64,000 nt of DNA, taken from NCBI GenBank assembly GCA_023426145.1, contig JAFABG010000017.1, forward strand, positions 18,954 through 82,953, written 5' to 3'. Below are positions 37,381 to 46,973 of the stretch, one piece after another (within the stretch, counting starts at the first letter, position 1; each line of letters begins with the position of its first letter). The notes beneath the pieces were generated by a model. The model worked only from the letters and a program-made list of their open reading frames with translations, was not told the DNA's origin and did not search any database. Position numbers and translations under genes: made by a program. This stretch comes from Bacteroidota bacterium (GTDB lineage Bacteria; Bacteroidota; Bacteroidia; Bacteroidales; Bacteroidaceae).

Positions 37381-38292
37381 TTAGTGTTTAGTGAATTTCT
37401 CGGCAACCATTCGGTACGTTGGTGTGTCGATACCTTGTTCCTCGGCTGCTGCAATCATATCAAACAGCAAACCTTGTATTTCCGATTCATGCCCGCGCGA
37501 CAAGTCTTTCTGCATCGAAGCAGTACTTTCTGGGTCGAGCTTGTCAATGACTTTGAGATTATAGCTTACCGTGTCTTCGGGGAATGTAATGCCTAACTTC
37601 CGGCCTAAAGCAGCGCTTTCGGTAGAAAGTCCAATGAAGGTGTCACGTACTTTTCCCGGCTTCTGTACTTCGCCCATCGGCACGTCGAAATAAGCTCCCG
37701 TGACCGCCATAGCAGAGATGAACGACCATTTGATGAAGGTGTCACGATTGATATCAGGAGAGATTTCAGCTTTGATGCCGCTCTCTTGCAGATCTTTCTG
37801 GATAGCTTCCAGTACGCCTGGAGCAGTTTGTGTGCCTTTGTGGGCACCATACACCAGGCGGAAGATTTTCCCCATTTGCGTGATTTCTCCCGTGCCGGAA
37901 ACAAAGCCGACAATGTAGATACAACCATCGAGAACGGTCACTCCCGGAACGAGATGCTGGATACGCGGACCTGTTCCGTAGACATTCAAGATGGGAATAA
38001 CCACCGTTTTTTCGTGGGAAGCTCTTTTGATAAGTTCAGTGATTGAATCCACAGAATATCCTTTGACGCAGACGAAGATCACGTCGGCTTTTCCGTTGAA
38101 TTCTTCAGCATTCATGGCAGGGATAGCTAGCGCATGCTCTCCCTTTAAATCTGATTTCAGTTTCAGACCGTCTTTTTGTATCGCCTGCAGATGAGCTCCA
38201 CGGGCTATACAAGTAACATCTTTTCCGGCAAGCGACAAGAATCCTGCGATACTGCCACCGACGCCTCCGGTTCCTGCAATAAGATATTTCAT
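37381..38292 (-). CDS. Ketopantoate reductase PanE/ApbA family protein
   Basis: NADPH-dependent 2-dehydropantoate reductase family, 303 residues. The Rossmann nucleotide site GTGGVGGSIAGFLSLAG is at residues 7-23. The catalytic lysine region is within INRDTFIKWSFISAM, and the C-terminal domain carries SMQKDLSRGHESEIQGLL, matching the family SSMxxDxxxGRxTEID signature. It probably makes pantoate for coenzyme A, but several paralogues of this family have other substrates and panB and panC are not here. It lies 12 bases after ychF and 27 before lgt. Confidence 0.88.
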   Translation of the reverse strand: MKYLIAGTGGVGGSIAGFLSLAGKDVTCIARGAHLQAIQKDGLKLKSDLKGEHALAIPAMNAEEFNGKADVIFVCVKGYSVDSITELIKRASHEKTVVIPILNVYGTGPRIQHLVPGVTVLDGCIYIVGFVSGTGEITQMGKIFRLVYGAHKGTQTAPGVLEAIQKDLQESGIKAEISPDINRDTFIKWSFISAMAVTGAYFDVPMGEVQKPGKVRDTFIGLSTESAALGRKLGITFPEDTVSYNLKVIDKLDPESTASMQKDLSRGHESEIQGLLFDMIAAAEEQGIDTPTYRMVAEKFTKH

Positions 38293-38304
38293 AGTGTTTA
38301 TAGT

Positions 38305-39408
38305 TTAAACGTTGAAGCGGAAGTGCATGATGTCGCCATCTTGTACCACATATTCCTTTCCTTCTACGCTTAGTTTTCCGGCTTCCTTAACGGCTGCTTC
38401 AGAACCGAATTGGATGAAATCGTTATATTTGATGACTTCGGCACGGATAAATCCTTTCTCAAAGTCGGTGTGGATAACCCCAGCACATTGAGGAGCTTTC
38501 CAACCTTTCTCGTAAGTCCATGCACGTACTTCCTGTACTCCTGCTGTGAAGTAAGTCTCTAGGTTCAATAGTGTATAAGCTGATTTGATGAGACGTGCTA
38601 CACCCGATTCTTCGAGTCCAACTTCGGCAAGGAACATCTGACGATCCTCGTAAGTTTCAAGTTCAGCAATGTCTGCTTCGGTCTTAGCAGCAACAATAAG
38701 AATTTCGGCATTCTCATCCTTCACCGCTTCGCGCACCATATCAACATATTTGTTGCCGTTCACCGCACTTGCTTCATCAACGTTGCAAACGTACATTACA
38801 GGTTTGCTAGTCAGCAAGAAGAGTTCGTGAGCTATCTTTTGTTCGTCTTTCGTTTCAAAAGAAACGGTACGTGCCGATTTGCCTTGTTCCAATGCATCTT
38901 TATATTGAACAAGTACGTCATAAGCTTGTTTGGCTGCTTTATCGCCGCCTGTTTGTGCTTGTTTCTGTACTTTTTGAAGACGGCTTTCAATGGTTTCCAA
39001 GTCCTTCAACTGAAGTTCATAGTCGATGATTTCTTTATCACGAACGGGGTTTACACTTCCGTCTACGTGCGTCACGTTTTCATCATCGAAGCAACGAAGA
39101 ACATGGATAATAGCGTCAGTTTCACGGATATTGGCAAGGAACTTATTTCCTAATCCTTCACCTTTACTAGCCCCTTTCACCAACCCTGCGATGTCTACGA
39201 TTTCTACGGTCGTAGGAACAATTCGTTGGGGATGCACCAATTCTGAGAGTGCATTCAGACGTTCGTCGGGAACGGTGATTACACCTACATTCGGTTCAAT
39301 TGTACAGAAAGGGAAGTTTGCCGCTTGAGCTTTAGCGTTTGACAAACAGTTGAAAAGTGTCGATTTACCTACATTCGGAAGTCCGACAATACCACATTGC
39401 AATGCCAT
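38305..39408 (-). CDS. ychF: Redox-regulated ATPase YchF
   Basis: Obg-related P-loop protein that prefers ATP and binds the ribosome. 367 residues, the usual size. Motifs: G1 GLPNVGKST (8-16), G3 DIAGLVKGASKGEGLGN, the NxxE variant within VMYVCNVDEA in place of NKxD, and the C-terminal TGS domain (TYFTAGVQEVRAWT, FIRAEVIKYNDFI, YVVQDGDIMHFRFNV). A TATCTTTG element lies upstream (39524-39531, minus strand). First gene of a four-gene minus-strand group. Confidence 0.97.
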   Translation of the reverse strand: MALQCGIVGLPNVGKSTLFNCLSNAKAQAANFPFCTIEPNVGVITVPDERLNALSELVHPQRIVPTTVEIVDIAGLVKGASKGEGLGNKFLANIRETDAIIHVLRCFDDENVTHVDGSVNPVRDKEIIDYELQLKDLETIESRLQKVQKQAQTGGDKAAKQAYDVLVQYKDALEQGKSARTVSFETKDEQKIAHELFLLTSKPVMYVCNVDEASAVNGNKYVDMVREAVKDENAEILIVAAKTEADIAELETYEDRQMFLAEVGLEESGVARLIKSAYTLLNLETYFTAGVQEVRAWTYEKGWKAPQCAGVIHTDFEKGFIRAEVIKYNDFIQFGSEAAVKEAGKLSVEGKEYVVQDGDIMHFRFNV

Positions 39409-39636
39409 ATTAATCTATTATTTCTTTTATTATCAATGATTTACTACGAATAGAGCAGTCCCTTTGGCGCTTATCTCCTGATAAAGAAGAGTGTTTGTTG
39501 CCAGCTTGCTCATTACTAAGTTGCAAAGATAATCATTTTTTATGCTAATGAGGGAAACTCTCTTGATGAAAAACACAATAAAGGCTAAAAGGGTTAATAA
39601 TATACCAAATTTTTTAGGGGTTTAGGAGTTTATCTT

Positions 39637-39644
39637 TATTTTTG
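39637..39644 (+). promoter_or_regulatory. -7 promoter element before the His/Cys-rich gene
   Basis: TATTTTTG fits TAnnTTTG and lies only 7 bases before the ATG at 39652. The transcript would then be nearly leaderless, or another promoter is used. Confidence 0.35.
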
Positions 39645-39651
39645 CGTCACT

Positions 39652-39984
39652 ATGCTTCATAATGCAAAGCGAAATAGAGTCAAAATAAGGATAGCTTGGT
39701 TGTTACTATCCATCCTTATGCCTATTAGCGTGGTGAAAATCACTCACCACCACAATAGTTCTATTTCCTCTTCTTGTGAAGGTACGTGTGGGCACAACAA
39801 TACTGCTCAGGACAACTGTCTTATTTGTCAGTTTGTGCTTTCGCCCTTTGTACCTTCTGCAACACTATCTGTTTCATTCATAGCAGAGCTAATGGCATGG
39901 GAGCCTGCTGTGTATGTAAATAAGGACGTTCCATCTGATGCGCCTTATTTCTATCAGTTACGTGCCCCTCCCTATACCGCTTAA
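39652..39984 (+). CDS. Small His/Cys-rich membrane-associated protein
   Basis: A 110-residue protein with one hydrophobic segment (about 13-28), then a dense set of potential metal ligands: His32-34, Cys42, Cys46, His48, Cys56 and Cys59, followed by FVLSPF. It stands directly before a TonB-dependent receptor. In proteobacteria, small His/Cys proteins of DUF2946 type occupy a similar place beside copper receptors. I do not recognise the exact family, and the metal role is inference. Confidence 0.6.
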   Translation: MLHNAKRNRVKIRIAWLLLSILMPISVVKITHHHNSSISSSCEGTCGHNNTAQDNCLICQFVLSPFVPSATLSVSFIAELMAWEPAVYVNKDVPSDAPYFYQLRAPPYTA

Positions 39985-40155
39985 TTCTTTTCTATTTTTT
40001 TACTATTAGGAGAAAACTCTCTTGATAAGCATTTTGTTATCCCTATATCCAGTTCAATGGATGATGGACGGGATAAAGATGTTTACTATTTATTCATGTG
40101 ATCTAACCGCGAATGTTGGAACATTTGAGGTAGATATATTATCACTTTATACATA

Positions 40156-42570
40156 ATGAAAAAGCTATATATAACTTTTGTATTCTTGTTGGTATCTCTT
40201 TCTGTGGTGCTAGCAGAGGCTCCTGTGCGAAATGTTTCTTTAAAAGGAAAAGTAACAGATGAAAGAGATGGAAGTCCATTAATTGGTGTGAATGTTTATT
40301 TTCCTGATTTGAAGCAAGGCGCTATTACCGATGTTCAGGGAAACTATGTTGTCACGAATTTGCCTGATATAAAAACGACGTTGCAAGTCACCTATGTAGG
40401 ACATCAAACAATAGTGAGAACGGTAGATTTAAGAACAGTGAGAGCGCTTAATTTCTCATTGAAAGAGTCGAATGCTGAGATCAATGAGGTAGTTATCACT
40501 GCGCTGACAGGGAATACCTTGATCAAACATACCCCTTCGCCTATTTCGTATGTATCGAAAAAGGAGTTGGAACAACAATCGTCGACCAATATCATTGATG
40601 CCATTGCCAAGCAGCCGGGCATCTCGCAGATTACTACGGGAAGTAGCATTTCTAAACCTGTCATCAGGGGATTGGGCTATAATCGGGTAGTGGTGATTAA
40701 TGATGGAATTAGGCAAGAAGGTCAGCAATGGGGAGATGAACATGGGATAGAAATTGATGCACAGGGAGTGAATTCTGTGGAGATTTTGAAAGGCCCTGCC
40801 AGTTTGATCTACGGTTCGGATGCAATGGCCGGGGTTATCAATTTCAAGTCGGCACCTATCTTGCCAGAAGGCTCTCTGAAAGCTAATCTATCTTCTGAAT
40901 ATCAAACGAATAACGGATTGTTCAGTTACTCCATTAACACAGCGGGCAATAAGAAAGGATTCGTCTGGAATTGGCGCTATAGCGATAAAATGGCACATGC
41001 TTATAAAAATAAATACGATGGTTATGTCTACAATTCCGGGTTCAGAGAGCGTGCACTTTCCGGTTTGCTGGGTATCAGCCGTAGCTGGGGCTACTCTCAT
41101 TTAATACTTGATTACTATCATCTCACTCCGGGCATTGTAGAAGGAGATCGGGATGAGGCTACGGGAAGGTTCTTGAAGCCTGTCGTGATTGATGGTGAAG
41201 AGGGAGAAGCTGTGGCAACCGATGAGGATGGAAAGTCCTATCATCATCAAATGCCTTATCAGCAGATCTATCATTATAAAGCAGTGTGGGATAATAGCTT
41301 ATTGCTTGGTAATGGACACTTGAACACCACTATCGGTTATCAGCAAAACAGACGACAGGAGTTTGAGGATATACTATCGCCGAAAGATTATGCCTTATAT
41401 TTCCAGTTGCACACGGTGAACTATGATGCCCGATATACCCTGCCCGATGTGCTTGGCTATAAGATGGTGGTAGGTGCGAATGGGATGTATCAGCGTTCGT
41501 TGAATAAAGGTTCGGAGTTTCTCATTCCCCAGTATAATTTGTTTGATATTGGTGCTTTTGTGATGGCAAGTCGCACATTCGACAAACTGGATGTTAGTGG
41601 AGGTATACGTTTTGATCATCGTCACAATCATGGCAAGGCGTTGTATCTGAATGAGAACGAAGAAGTGGTTGGGCCCAACACTCCCGGATCGGAGGAGAAG
41701 TTTACTGATTTCTCTCGTAATTTTCAGGGCATTAGTGGTAGTTTAGGAATAACTTATCAGCTTTCTGATGCATGGTATACGAAACTAAATTTGTCGAGAG
41801 GCTTCAGAGCACCTAATATCAGCGAGCTCTCCTCTAATGGTGCTCATGAAGGTACGGTGCGTTATGAAAGAGGAAATATAGACTTGAAAGCGGAAAGCAG
41901 TTGGCAGGCCGATTGGGAGATTGGCTATTCGTCTTCCATGCTGTCCGGACAACTTTCTTTGTTTGCCAATAGGATTAATAATTATATATTTTCTCATAAG
42001 TTACTCAATGATCAGGGCGAAGACTTGTTGACGGACGGGTATCAAACGTACCAGTTTGTTTCGGGTGATGCCCGCATTTTGGGAGGCGAAGCGAGCGTCG
42101 ATTTCCATCCGGTGGAACGGTTGCATTTTCAGAACACCTTCTCTTATGTGAATTCTGTTCAGCTCAACCAGCCCGACTCTACTAAATATCTGCCTTTTAC
42201 TCCGGCTCCTAAATGGATCTCCGAGGTGCGTTACGATCTTATCCGTCACGGCAAAACACTCAATAATACCTACGTTTCTTTTGGACTTGAAACGAACTTA
42301 AAGCAAGATCACATTTACTCTGCTTTTGGCACCGAAACGGCTACGCCATCTTATACGTTATTGAATGCTTCGCTCGGCACCGATTTTATGTATCGCGGTC
42401 GTACGATAGCTTCGCTCTATTTCACAGCGAATAACTTAACGAATAAAGCCTATCAAAATCATTTGAGTCGATTGAAGTATACCGATGAAAATGCGTTGAC
42501 CGGAAGGAGAGGGGTTTATAACATGGGACGTAATTTCTCTATCAAGTTATTGATTCCTTTAAGTTTCTAA
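40156..42570 (+). CDS. TonB-dependent receptor, possibly for a metal or metal complex
   Basis: Outer-membrane receptor of 804 residues with a signal peptide (to about 21), a CarboxypepD_reg-like domain (about 28-112, LKGKVTDERDGSPLIGVNVY), a plug (about 120-235, KQPGISQITTGSSISKPVIR, then VEILKGPASLIYGSDAMAGV) and a barrel ending in SIKLLIPLSF. It has no STN domain and no SusD or DUF4249 partner, so it is unlike the three signalling loci. The plug resembles zinc, copper and siderophore receptors, and the upstream His/Cys-rich protein favours a metal. 171 bases separate the two genes; cotranscription is likely. A strong terminator follows. Confidence 0.88.
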   Translation: MKKLYITFVFLLVSLSVVLAEAPVRNVSLKGKVTDERDGSPLIGVNVYFPDLKQGAITDVQGNYVVTNLPDIKTTLQVTYVGHQTIVRTVDLRTVRALNFSLKESNAEINEVVITALTGNTLIKHTPSPISYVSKKELEQQSSTNIIDAIAKQPGISQITTGSSISKPVIRGLGYNRVVVINDGIRQEGQQWGDEHGIEIDAQGVNSVEILKGPASLIYGSDAMAGVINFKSAPILPEGSLKANLSSEYQTNNGLFSYSINTAGNKKGFVWNWRYSDKMAHAYKNKYDGYVYNSGFRERALSGLLGISRSWGYSHLILDYYHLTPGIVEGDRDEATGRFLKPVVIDGEEGEAVATDEDGKSYHHQMPYQQIYHYKAVWDNSLLLGNGHLNTTIGYQQNRRQEFEDILSPKDYALYFQLHTVNYDARYTLPDVLGYKMVVGANGMYQRSLNKGSEFLIPQYNLFDIGAFVMASRTFDKLDVSGGIRFDHRHNHGKALYLNENEEVVGPNTPGSEEKFTDFSRNFQGISGSLGITYQLSDAWYTKLNLSRGFRAPNISELSSNGAHEGTVRYERGNIDLKAESSWQADWEIGYSSSMLSGQLSLFANRINNYIFSHKLLNDQGEDLLTDGYQTYQFVSGDARILGGEASVDFHPVERLHFQNTFSYVNSVQLNQPDSTKYLPFTPAPKWISEVRYDLIRHGKTLNNTYVSFGLETNLKQDHIYSAFGTETATPSYTLLNASLGTDFMYRGRTIASLYFTANNLTNKAYQNHLSRLKYTDENALTGRRGVYNMGRNFSIKLLIPLSF

Positions 42571-42632
42571 AATCATAGTGTGTAGTCTTTCTACTCATTT
42601 CAGAAGGCTCACAAATTTTTAGTAGTAAGATG

Positions 42633-42675
42633 GGTTGCACGTCTCTTTGGCGGGAGATGTGCAACCTTTTTTTTT
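42633..42675 (+). terminator. Intrinsic terminator of the TonB receptor gene
   Basis: GGTTGCAC (42633-42640) pairs with GTGCAACC (42659-42666), extended by TCTC/GAGA inside, followed by nine T. Confidence 0.92.
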
Positions 42676-43200
42676 AAAACCAAGTGCAGGCATTTAGCAA
42701 ATTGACAAAATGAATATTTAGTCCGTTCAGAATCGAATTTTCCTGCCCAATGGCAAGAGTGATTGAAAAAACGCGAACGAAAATCTGTATTTTGCTTATA
42801 GATAGAGTGATGCGTTTATCCTTACAAGTCTAATAATTCGGGAATCGTCTTCTTATTGCCCAAGATGGGGCTTGGAGGCATCTGATATGAATCTCTAGTT
42901 TGTTGGACATTAATGTCTGATCGATTGGGTAAGTTTACCCAACTTACAAGAGATTAATCTCCTATAAGTTGGATATAAATCTCTAGTCTGTTAGCTAATG
43001 ATTTTTTTGCATAAACATCCATGCAAGTGCAAATTGGCGCGGATTGATTTGCATATTTATCCGTTGCTGCGTAGGGTAAATCGCTGGTTAGTAGTTTTTT
43101 GAAATCACGAATGTGAGCAAAAATGTCTTTATGCTACCTAAAATTGCCTATTATGAATCAAAAGCTGAACTTAAGATAAACACATCTTGAATTCATCCAA
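42676..43200. other. Gene-free stretch with a cluster of palindromes
   Basis: No coding sequence is supported. At 42906-42972 there are three perfect palindromes in a row (GACATTAATGTC, GGGTAAGTTTACCC, GAGATTAATCTC). The third sits inside a larger inverted repeat with arms CCAACTTA (42939-42946) and TAAGTTGG (42965-42972). Two imperfect direct copies of ATCTCTAGTTTGTTGG-like sequence border the group. Function is unknown. Confidence 0.6.
42906..42972. repeat. Triple palindrome array
   Basis: GACATTAATGTC 42906-42917, GGGTAAGTTTACCC 42927-42940 and GAGATTAATCTC 42950-42961. The outer arms CCAACTTA and TAAGTTGG enclose the last one, and the first of these arms overlaps the middle palindrome by two bases. 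Confidence 0.75.
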
Positions 43201-43205
43201 AGAAA

Positions 43206-43262
43206 ATCCCCTTATTCGAGCGACTCTCTCAATGAAAAATGAGGCAGCTAGAATAAGGGGAT
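43206..43262 (-). terminator. Intrinsic terminator of the proline catabolic gene
   Basis: ATCCCCTTATTC (43206-43217) pairs perfectly with GAATAAGGGGAT (43251-43262). Read on the minus strand a T-rich run follows. AGC/GCT and CTCA/TGAG can pair inside the loop. Confidence 0.82.
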
Positions 43263-43276
43263 GCTAAGTGTATTAA

Positions 43277-46200
43277 CTATTCGCAAGGAGGTACTTCCGA
43301 AATACTTCCGTATCGGTGGTACTCAAAGGCAATGCTTTGTTCCTTGATATAGTGTATCAGTTCAATCCGTCCCTGTCTCACTGGAGGAGCTGTTGCAATA
43401 TATTTGTTGGTTGCAGCTGCTCGTTCGTACATGATTTCGGGGATATCCGGTGAACAAGTTCTGATTCTTTCATACTCTGGCATTGCCTTCAGGAAGGCAT
43501 CCAACGATTCTTTGCGGAGGGTGCAACCTGTAGCCGCTAGTCTCTCGCTGCGGTTATCAGCCGGATCGAAACTGATGGTCAATGGCGTGCCGCATGTGCG
43601 GGCAGCGAGTACGATCATTACAGCTTCATCGTCAGTGTGGTGAGGGAAAAGACGCAGAACCATGCTTTCTAAAGGCAGATAGCGGAACACATTCTGTTCG
43701 CCGAAGAGCTGGTTCACATCTCTCGGTTTCGAAAACTCTTCTTCATAGGCTTTAGCATAACTCTGTTTGTAGTCGGTTGTACTACCCGGTTTATCGCTTA
43801 TGTTCATAAAACATGTACAATAATTTGGCCCTCCTGCTTTGATGCCACCACCAAAGGCCGAGAGCTTCATGCCTCCGAAGGGTTGTCTATTCACGATAGC
43901 TCCCGTAATTCCTCGGTTGATGTATAAATTGCCTGCCATCACGGAATTCTTCCATAGCTTCTGTTCCTTCTCATCCAAACTTTGCAGGCCGGAGGTCAGT
44001 CCGTAGTCTAATCCGTTCACTAGCCTGATTCCTTCTTCAAGATTTTCAATGCAAGCTACGCTGAGCAGAGGCCCGAACAGTTCCGTGCGGAAGGAGAAAT
44101 TCTCCGGTTTCACGCCCCATTTAATTGTTGGAGCCAGTATGTATTCTTTCGCGTCAATGAAGCGTGGAGGAACCAGCCATGATTCTCCCTTTTCGAGGTG
44201 GAAAGCTTGCAGCAGTTTCTCATTCTTATTGGTAATCATCGGACCAACGATATTACCCGCATTCCACACGCTACCGGTTTTTAGGCTTGTAGCTGCATCA
44301 ATCAGTTTGCCTCGGAAGTTCTCATCTTCATATACTGAACGTTCGACCAGCAACAGCGAACATGCCGAACATTTTTGGCCGGCATTGCCAAAGGCAGAAG
44401 TCACCACATTCATAATCGCATGATCGCGGTCGCCTGAAGCAGTCAGTATAATGACGTTTTTGCCTCCCGTTTCTGCGGATAGTGGAGTGGCGGGGTTGGC
44501 TTTAGCAATTTGCTGAGCAGTGTCTGTTCCTCCGGTGAGAATGATATGTTTGATGGCAGGTGCGGTGGTTAGCACTTTCAGTGCTTCGCGGTTAGTAATG
44601 ATGACCTGAAGCGCTTCTTTCGGTACACCGGCCTCCCAAAATGCTTGGGCAAACATCCAAGCAACAGGTGCAGCAACAGTGGCAGGTTTCAGTATGACGG
44701 TGTTTCCTCCCGCCAATCCTGCTACTATTCCACCTACGGGTATGGCACAAGGAAAGTTCCAAGGAGAAATAACCAATATGGTACCTTTGGGCTTCATCTC
44801 TATGTCGTCATGGGCAGCAAACTTCTTCATTGCTGTGGTATAGAAGCGCGCATAGTCTACAGCTTCTGAGACTTCCACGTCCCCTTCAATAACGGTCTTC
44901 CCCGTCACAGCGCACATACAGCCGATCAGATCGCCTCGCATATCAGCTAGCTTATTAGCAGCTTCATACATCATCCGGTGTCGTTCTTCGAGAGTCGTCT
45001 TTCTCCATCCTGTGGGGTCCGATTCAGCAATTTCGATAATCTTTTCCACTTGCCCATTGTCGGCTTGCGACATTTCACAAATACAAACTTCCGTTTCTTG
45101 GCTGCGATCTAGATAGCGATAACGATTTTCACAAACTACCGTTTCCGCACCAATTTGTAGTGGAATGATCTCTGGTTGCTCCGTTCCGTTCTTCTTCCAT
45201 TTAGAGAAAATCCTTCGCACCCACTCTTGATTTTGTGGAAGGTCGAAGTCTGTGTCCGGTTCATTCTTCATAATGTTAGCCGGAGGTACAGGGGTGTAGG
45301 ACCGATTACGGTTCTGAATCCGTGGCGATACATGAGTCAGCTGGTCTTTCATCGCATAAGCTTCTTCAAACTGTTTTGCCAAGAAATTCCACGCTTTGGT
45401 GCCCGGTTTCAGATTGAAAGAGTGTGTCAAGAAGTTGTCAGGAGCCGTATTTTCATCCATTCGGCGAACGAGATAAGAGACTGCATTGAGGAAATGCTCA
45501 TTTTTCACCACTGGAGTATAGAGAATTACACGGTTGCCTAGCATCGATTGAGCTCTCCAGAGGTGGTTGGCCATACCCTCTAGCATTTCAAACGTCATGT
45601 ATTCAGTCGAACCATATTTCTGTGCCAGCAGATAAGCATAGGCAATGGAGAACAGATTATGAGAAGCTACACCTAGATGGAGCACTTTTGCATTTTCGGG
45701 CATTAATCCTCTTTCCAGGATATGCATATAGTTGGCGTCGACTTCTTCTTTGGAAGAGCGAATTGGATTGGGCCAACCTCTCAGTGAAGAGATGACTGTT
45801 TCCATTTCTAAGTTGCACCCTTTCACCAGACGCATCTTGATTGGAGCTCCGCCCTCTTCCACACGGGCTTTGGCAAATTCAATCAGTTCTGTTTGAAAGT
45901 CGTAGGCATCCGGCAGATAGGCCTGAACTACGATTCCGCCCGAATAGTTCTTGAACTGCGGCAGGCTGAGAACGGTTTTGAAGAGGCGCAAGGTGAAGTG
46001 CGTATCTTTGTATTCCTCCATGTCCAGGTTGATGAACTTGAAGCGTTTAGCCCCTGTTTCATCAGTGTAGGGGAAATCCATAGCTTTCTGATAAAGCGCA
46101 GACATGCGCGATACAAGCTCAGGGAAACTTTCTTCATAATTCAAGGCATGTGTCTGTGCATAAATACCCGATATTTTCACTGAGATGTAGTTGATGTCTG

Positions 46201-46717
46201 GAGATTCGAGCGCTTCCAGATAGTGATGGTAGCGATGATCGGCTTCCCCGTTGCCAAGTACTACTTCGCCCAGCAGGTTGACGTTCTGCCCAATTTTCTC
46301 TTTGGCGCGTATAGCTAGGTGTTTGGTGAGCTGTGGACGCGCTTCATTGATAATGACTTGTGAGGTATCCATCCGAAGGCGTTTCTTGATGATGGGGATG
46401 GCTATGAAATCGAAATGATGACCGAAGGCTTGATACATCTTGAACAGGAAGGTATCCCGTTTGTTCAGAAATTCGGGAACGCCATAGTGGTCGAGCAGGG
46501 TTTTTATTCGTTTAGCAAGTATCTTACGGTCACGAATTTGTGAAGATTCATCGAGCATCTTCACGAGGAATTTCTTATCCTGCGGGCGTTGCACCATCAC
46601 AGCATATTTATGCTGTTCCCGGCGTTCGGCTTCGGTAATGGTTTGCTCACAGGTATTATACAGTTTGAGAACCCAATCCTTTACTTCGTCAAGGGTCGGT
46701 TGATATTGTTTGTCCAT
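43277..46717 (-). CDS. Bifunctional proline dehydrogenase / L-glutamate-gamma-semialdehyde dehydrogenase
   Basis: Oxidises proline to P5C with FAD, then the semialdehyde to glutamate with NAD. 1146 residues from the ATG at 46717; a frame to 46750 adds 11 residues with no support. The proline dehydrogenase barrel spans about 90-480 (INLDMEEYKDTHFTLRLF, RLVKGCNLEMETV). The aldehyde dehydrogenase spans about 540-1010 (PWNFPCAIPVGGIVAGLAGG, LSAETGGKNVII and GQKCSACS with nucleophile Cys783). A C-terminal tail of unknown role follows. No DNA-binding ribbon-helix-helix domain is present, so unlike E. coli PutA it should not be a repressor. A promoter and a short leader reading frame lie upstream. 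Confidence 0.95.
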   Translation of the reverse strand: MDKQYQPTLDEVKDWVLKLYNTCEQTITEAERREQHKYAVMVQRPQDKKFLVKMLDESSQIRDRKILAKRIKTLLDHYGVPEFLNKRDTFLFKMYQAFGHHFDFIAIPIIKKRLRMDTSQVIINEARPQLTKHLAIRAKEKIGQNVNLLGEVVLGNGEADHRYHHYLEALESPDINYISVKISGIYAQTHALNYEESFPELVSRMSALYQKAMDFPYTDETGAKRFKFINLDMEEYKDTHFTLRLFKTVLSLPQFKNYSGGIVVQAYLPDAYDFQTELIEFAKARVEEGGAPIKMRLVKGCNLEMETVISSLRGWPNPIRSSKEEVDANYMHILERGLMPENAKVLHLGVASHNLFSIAYAYLLAQKYGSTEYMTFEMLEGMANHLWRAQSMLGNRVILYTPVVKNEHFLNAVSYLVRRMDENTAPDNFLTHSFNLKPGTKAWNFLAKQFEEAYAMKDQLTHVSPRIQNRNRSYTPVPPANIMKNEPDTDFDLPQNQEWVRRIFSKWKKNGTEQPEIIPLQIGAETVVCENRYRYLDRSQETEVCICEMSQADNGQVEKIIEIAESDPTGWRKTTLEERHRMMYEAANKLADMRGDLIGCMCAVTGKTVIEGDVEVSEAVDYARFYTTAMKKFAAHDDIEMKPKGTILVISPWNFPCAIPVGGIVAGLAGGNTVILKPATVAAPVAWMFAQAFWEAGVPKEALQVIITNREALKVLTTAPAIKHIILTGGTDTAQQIAKANPATPLSAETGGKNVIILTASGDRDHAIMNVVTSAFGNAGQKCSACSLLLVERSVYEDENFRGKLIDAATSLKTGSVWNAGNIVGPMITNKNEKLLQAFHLEKGESWLVPPRFIDAKEYILAPTIKWGVKPENFSFRTELFGPLLSVACIENLEEGIRLVNGLDYGLTSGLQSLDEKEQKLWKNSVMAGNLYINRGITGAIVNRQPFGGMKLSAFGGGIKAGGPNYCTCFMNISDKPGSTTDYKQSYAKAYEEEFSKPRDVNQLFGEQNVFRYLPLESMVLRLFPHHTDDEAVMIVLAARTCGTPLTISFDPADNRSERLAATGCTLRKESLDAFLKAMPEYERIRTCSPDIPEIMYERAAATNKYIATAPPVRQGRIELIHYIKEQSIAFEYHRYGSISEVPPCE

Positions 46718-46778
46718 ATTAGTTTGATAAATGTAGATTGTGAAAATCAAAAAAAGAATCTCAAATGCAATTTACTTA

Positions 46779-46874
46779 TCAGAAACGGGTAGGACTAAAC
46801 ATAACGGCACGGTAGCGATGCAGAGTTTGCAACGCTTGCTGAGAGTAGCAATCGAACAGATATTGCTGTTTCAT
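46779..46874 (-). CDS. Short leader reading frame, 31 codons, before the proline catabolic gene
   Basis: On the minus strand an ATG at 46874 opens 31 codons (MKQQYLFDCYSQQALQTLHR then YRAVMFSPTRF) that stop at 46779. It lies between a complete promoter (46922-46951) and the enzyme start, 61 bases upstream of it. It is too short for firm calling, and no homologue is known to me. It could be a regulatory leader peptide or chance. It has only one proline codon, so classical proline attenuation is unlikely. Confidence 0.4.
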   Translation of the reverse strand: MKQQYLFDCYSQQALQTLHRYRAVMFSPTRF

Positions 46875-46921
46875 ATTTGTCGTTTTTTAAGAGATTAGTG
46901 ATCAAAGGCATGCACTCTTCG

Positions 46922-46951
46922 CAAATATAAAAAGATCTTGTTGATTTACAA
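46922..46951 (-). promoter_or_regulatory. Promoter of the proline catabolic transcript
   Basis: On the minus strand TTG (46949-46951), a 19-base spacer and TATATTTG (46922-46929). It implies a leader of about 200 bases before the enzyme ATG. Confidence 0.65.
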
Positions 46952-46973
46952 TTGAAAAGGGGAAAATAAAATT

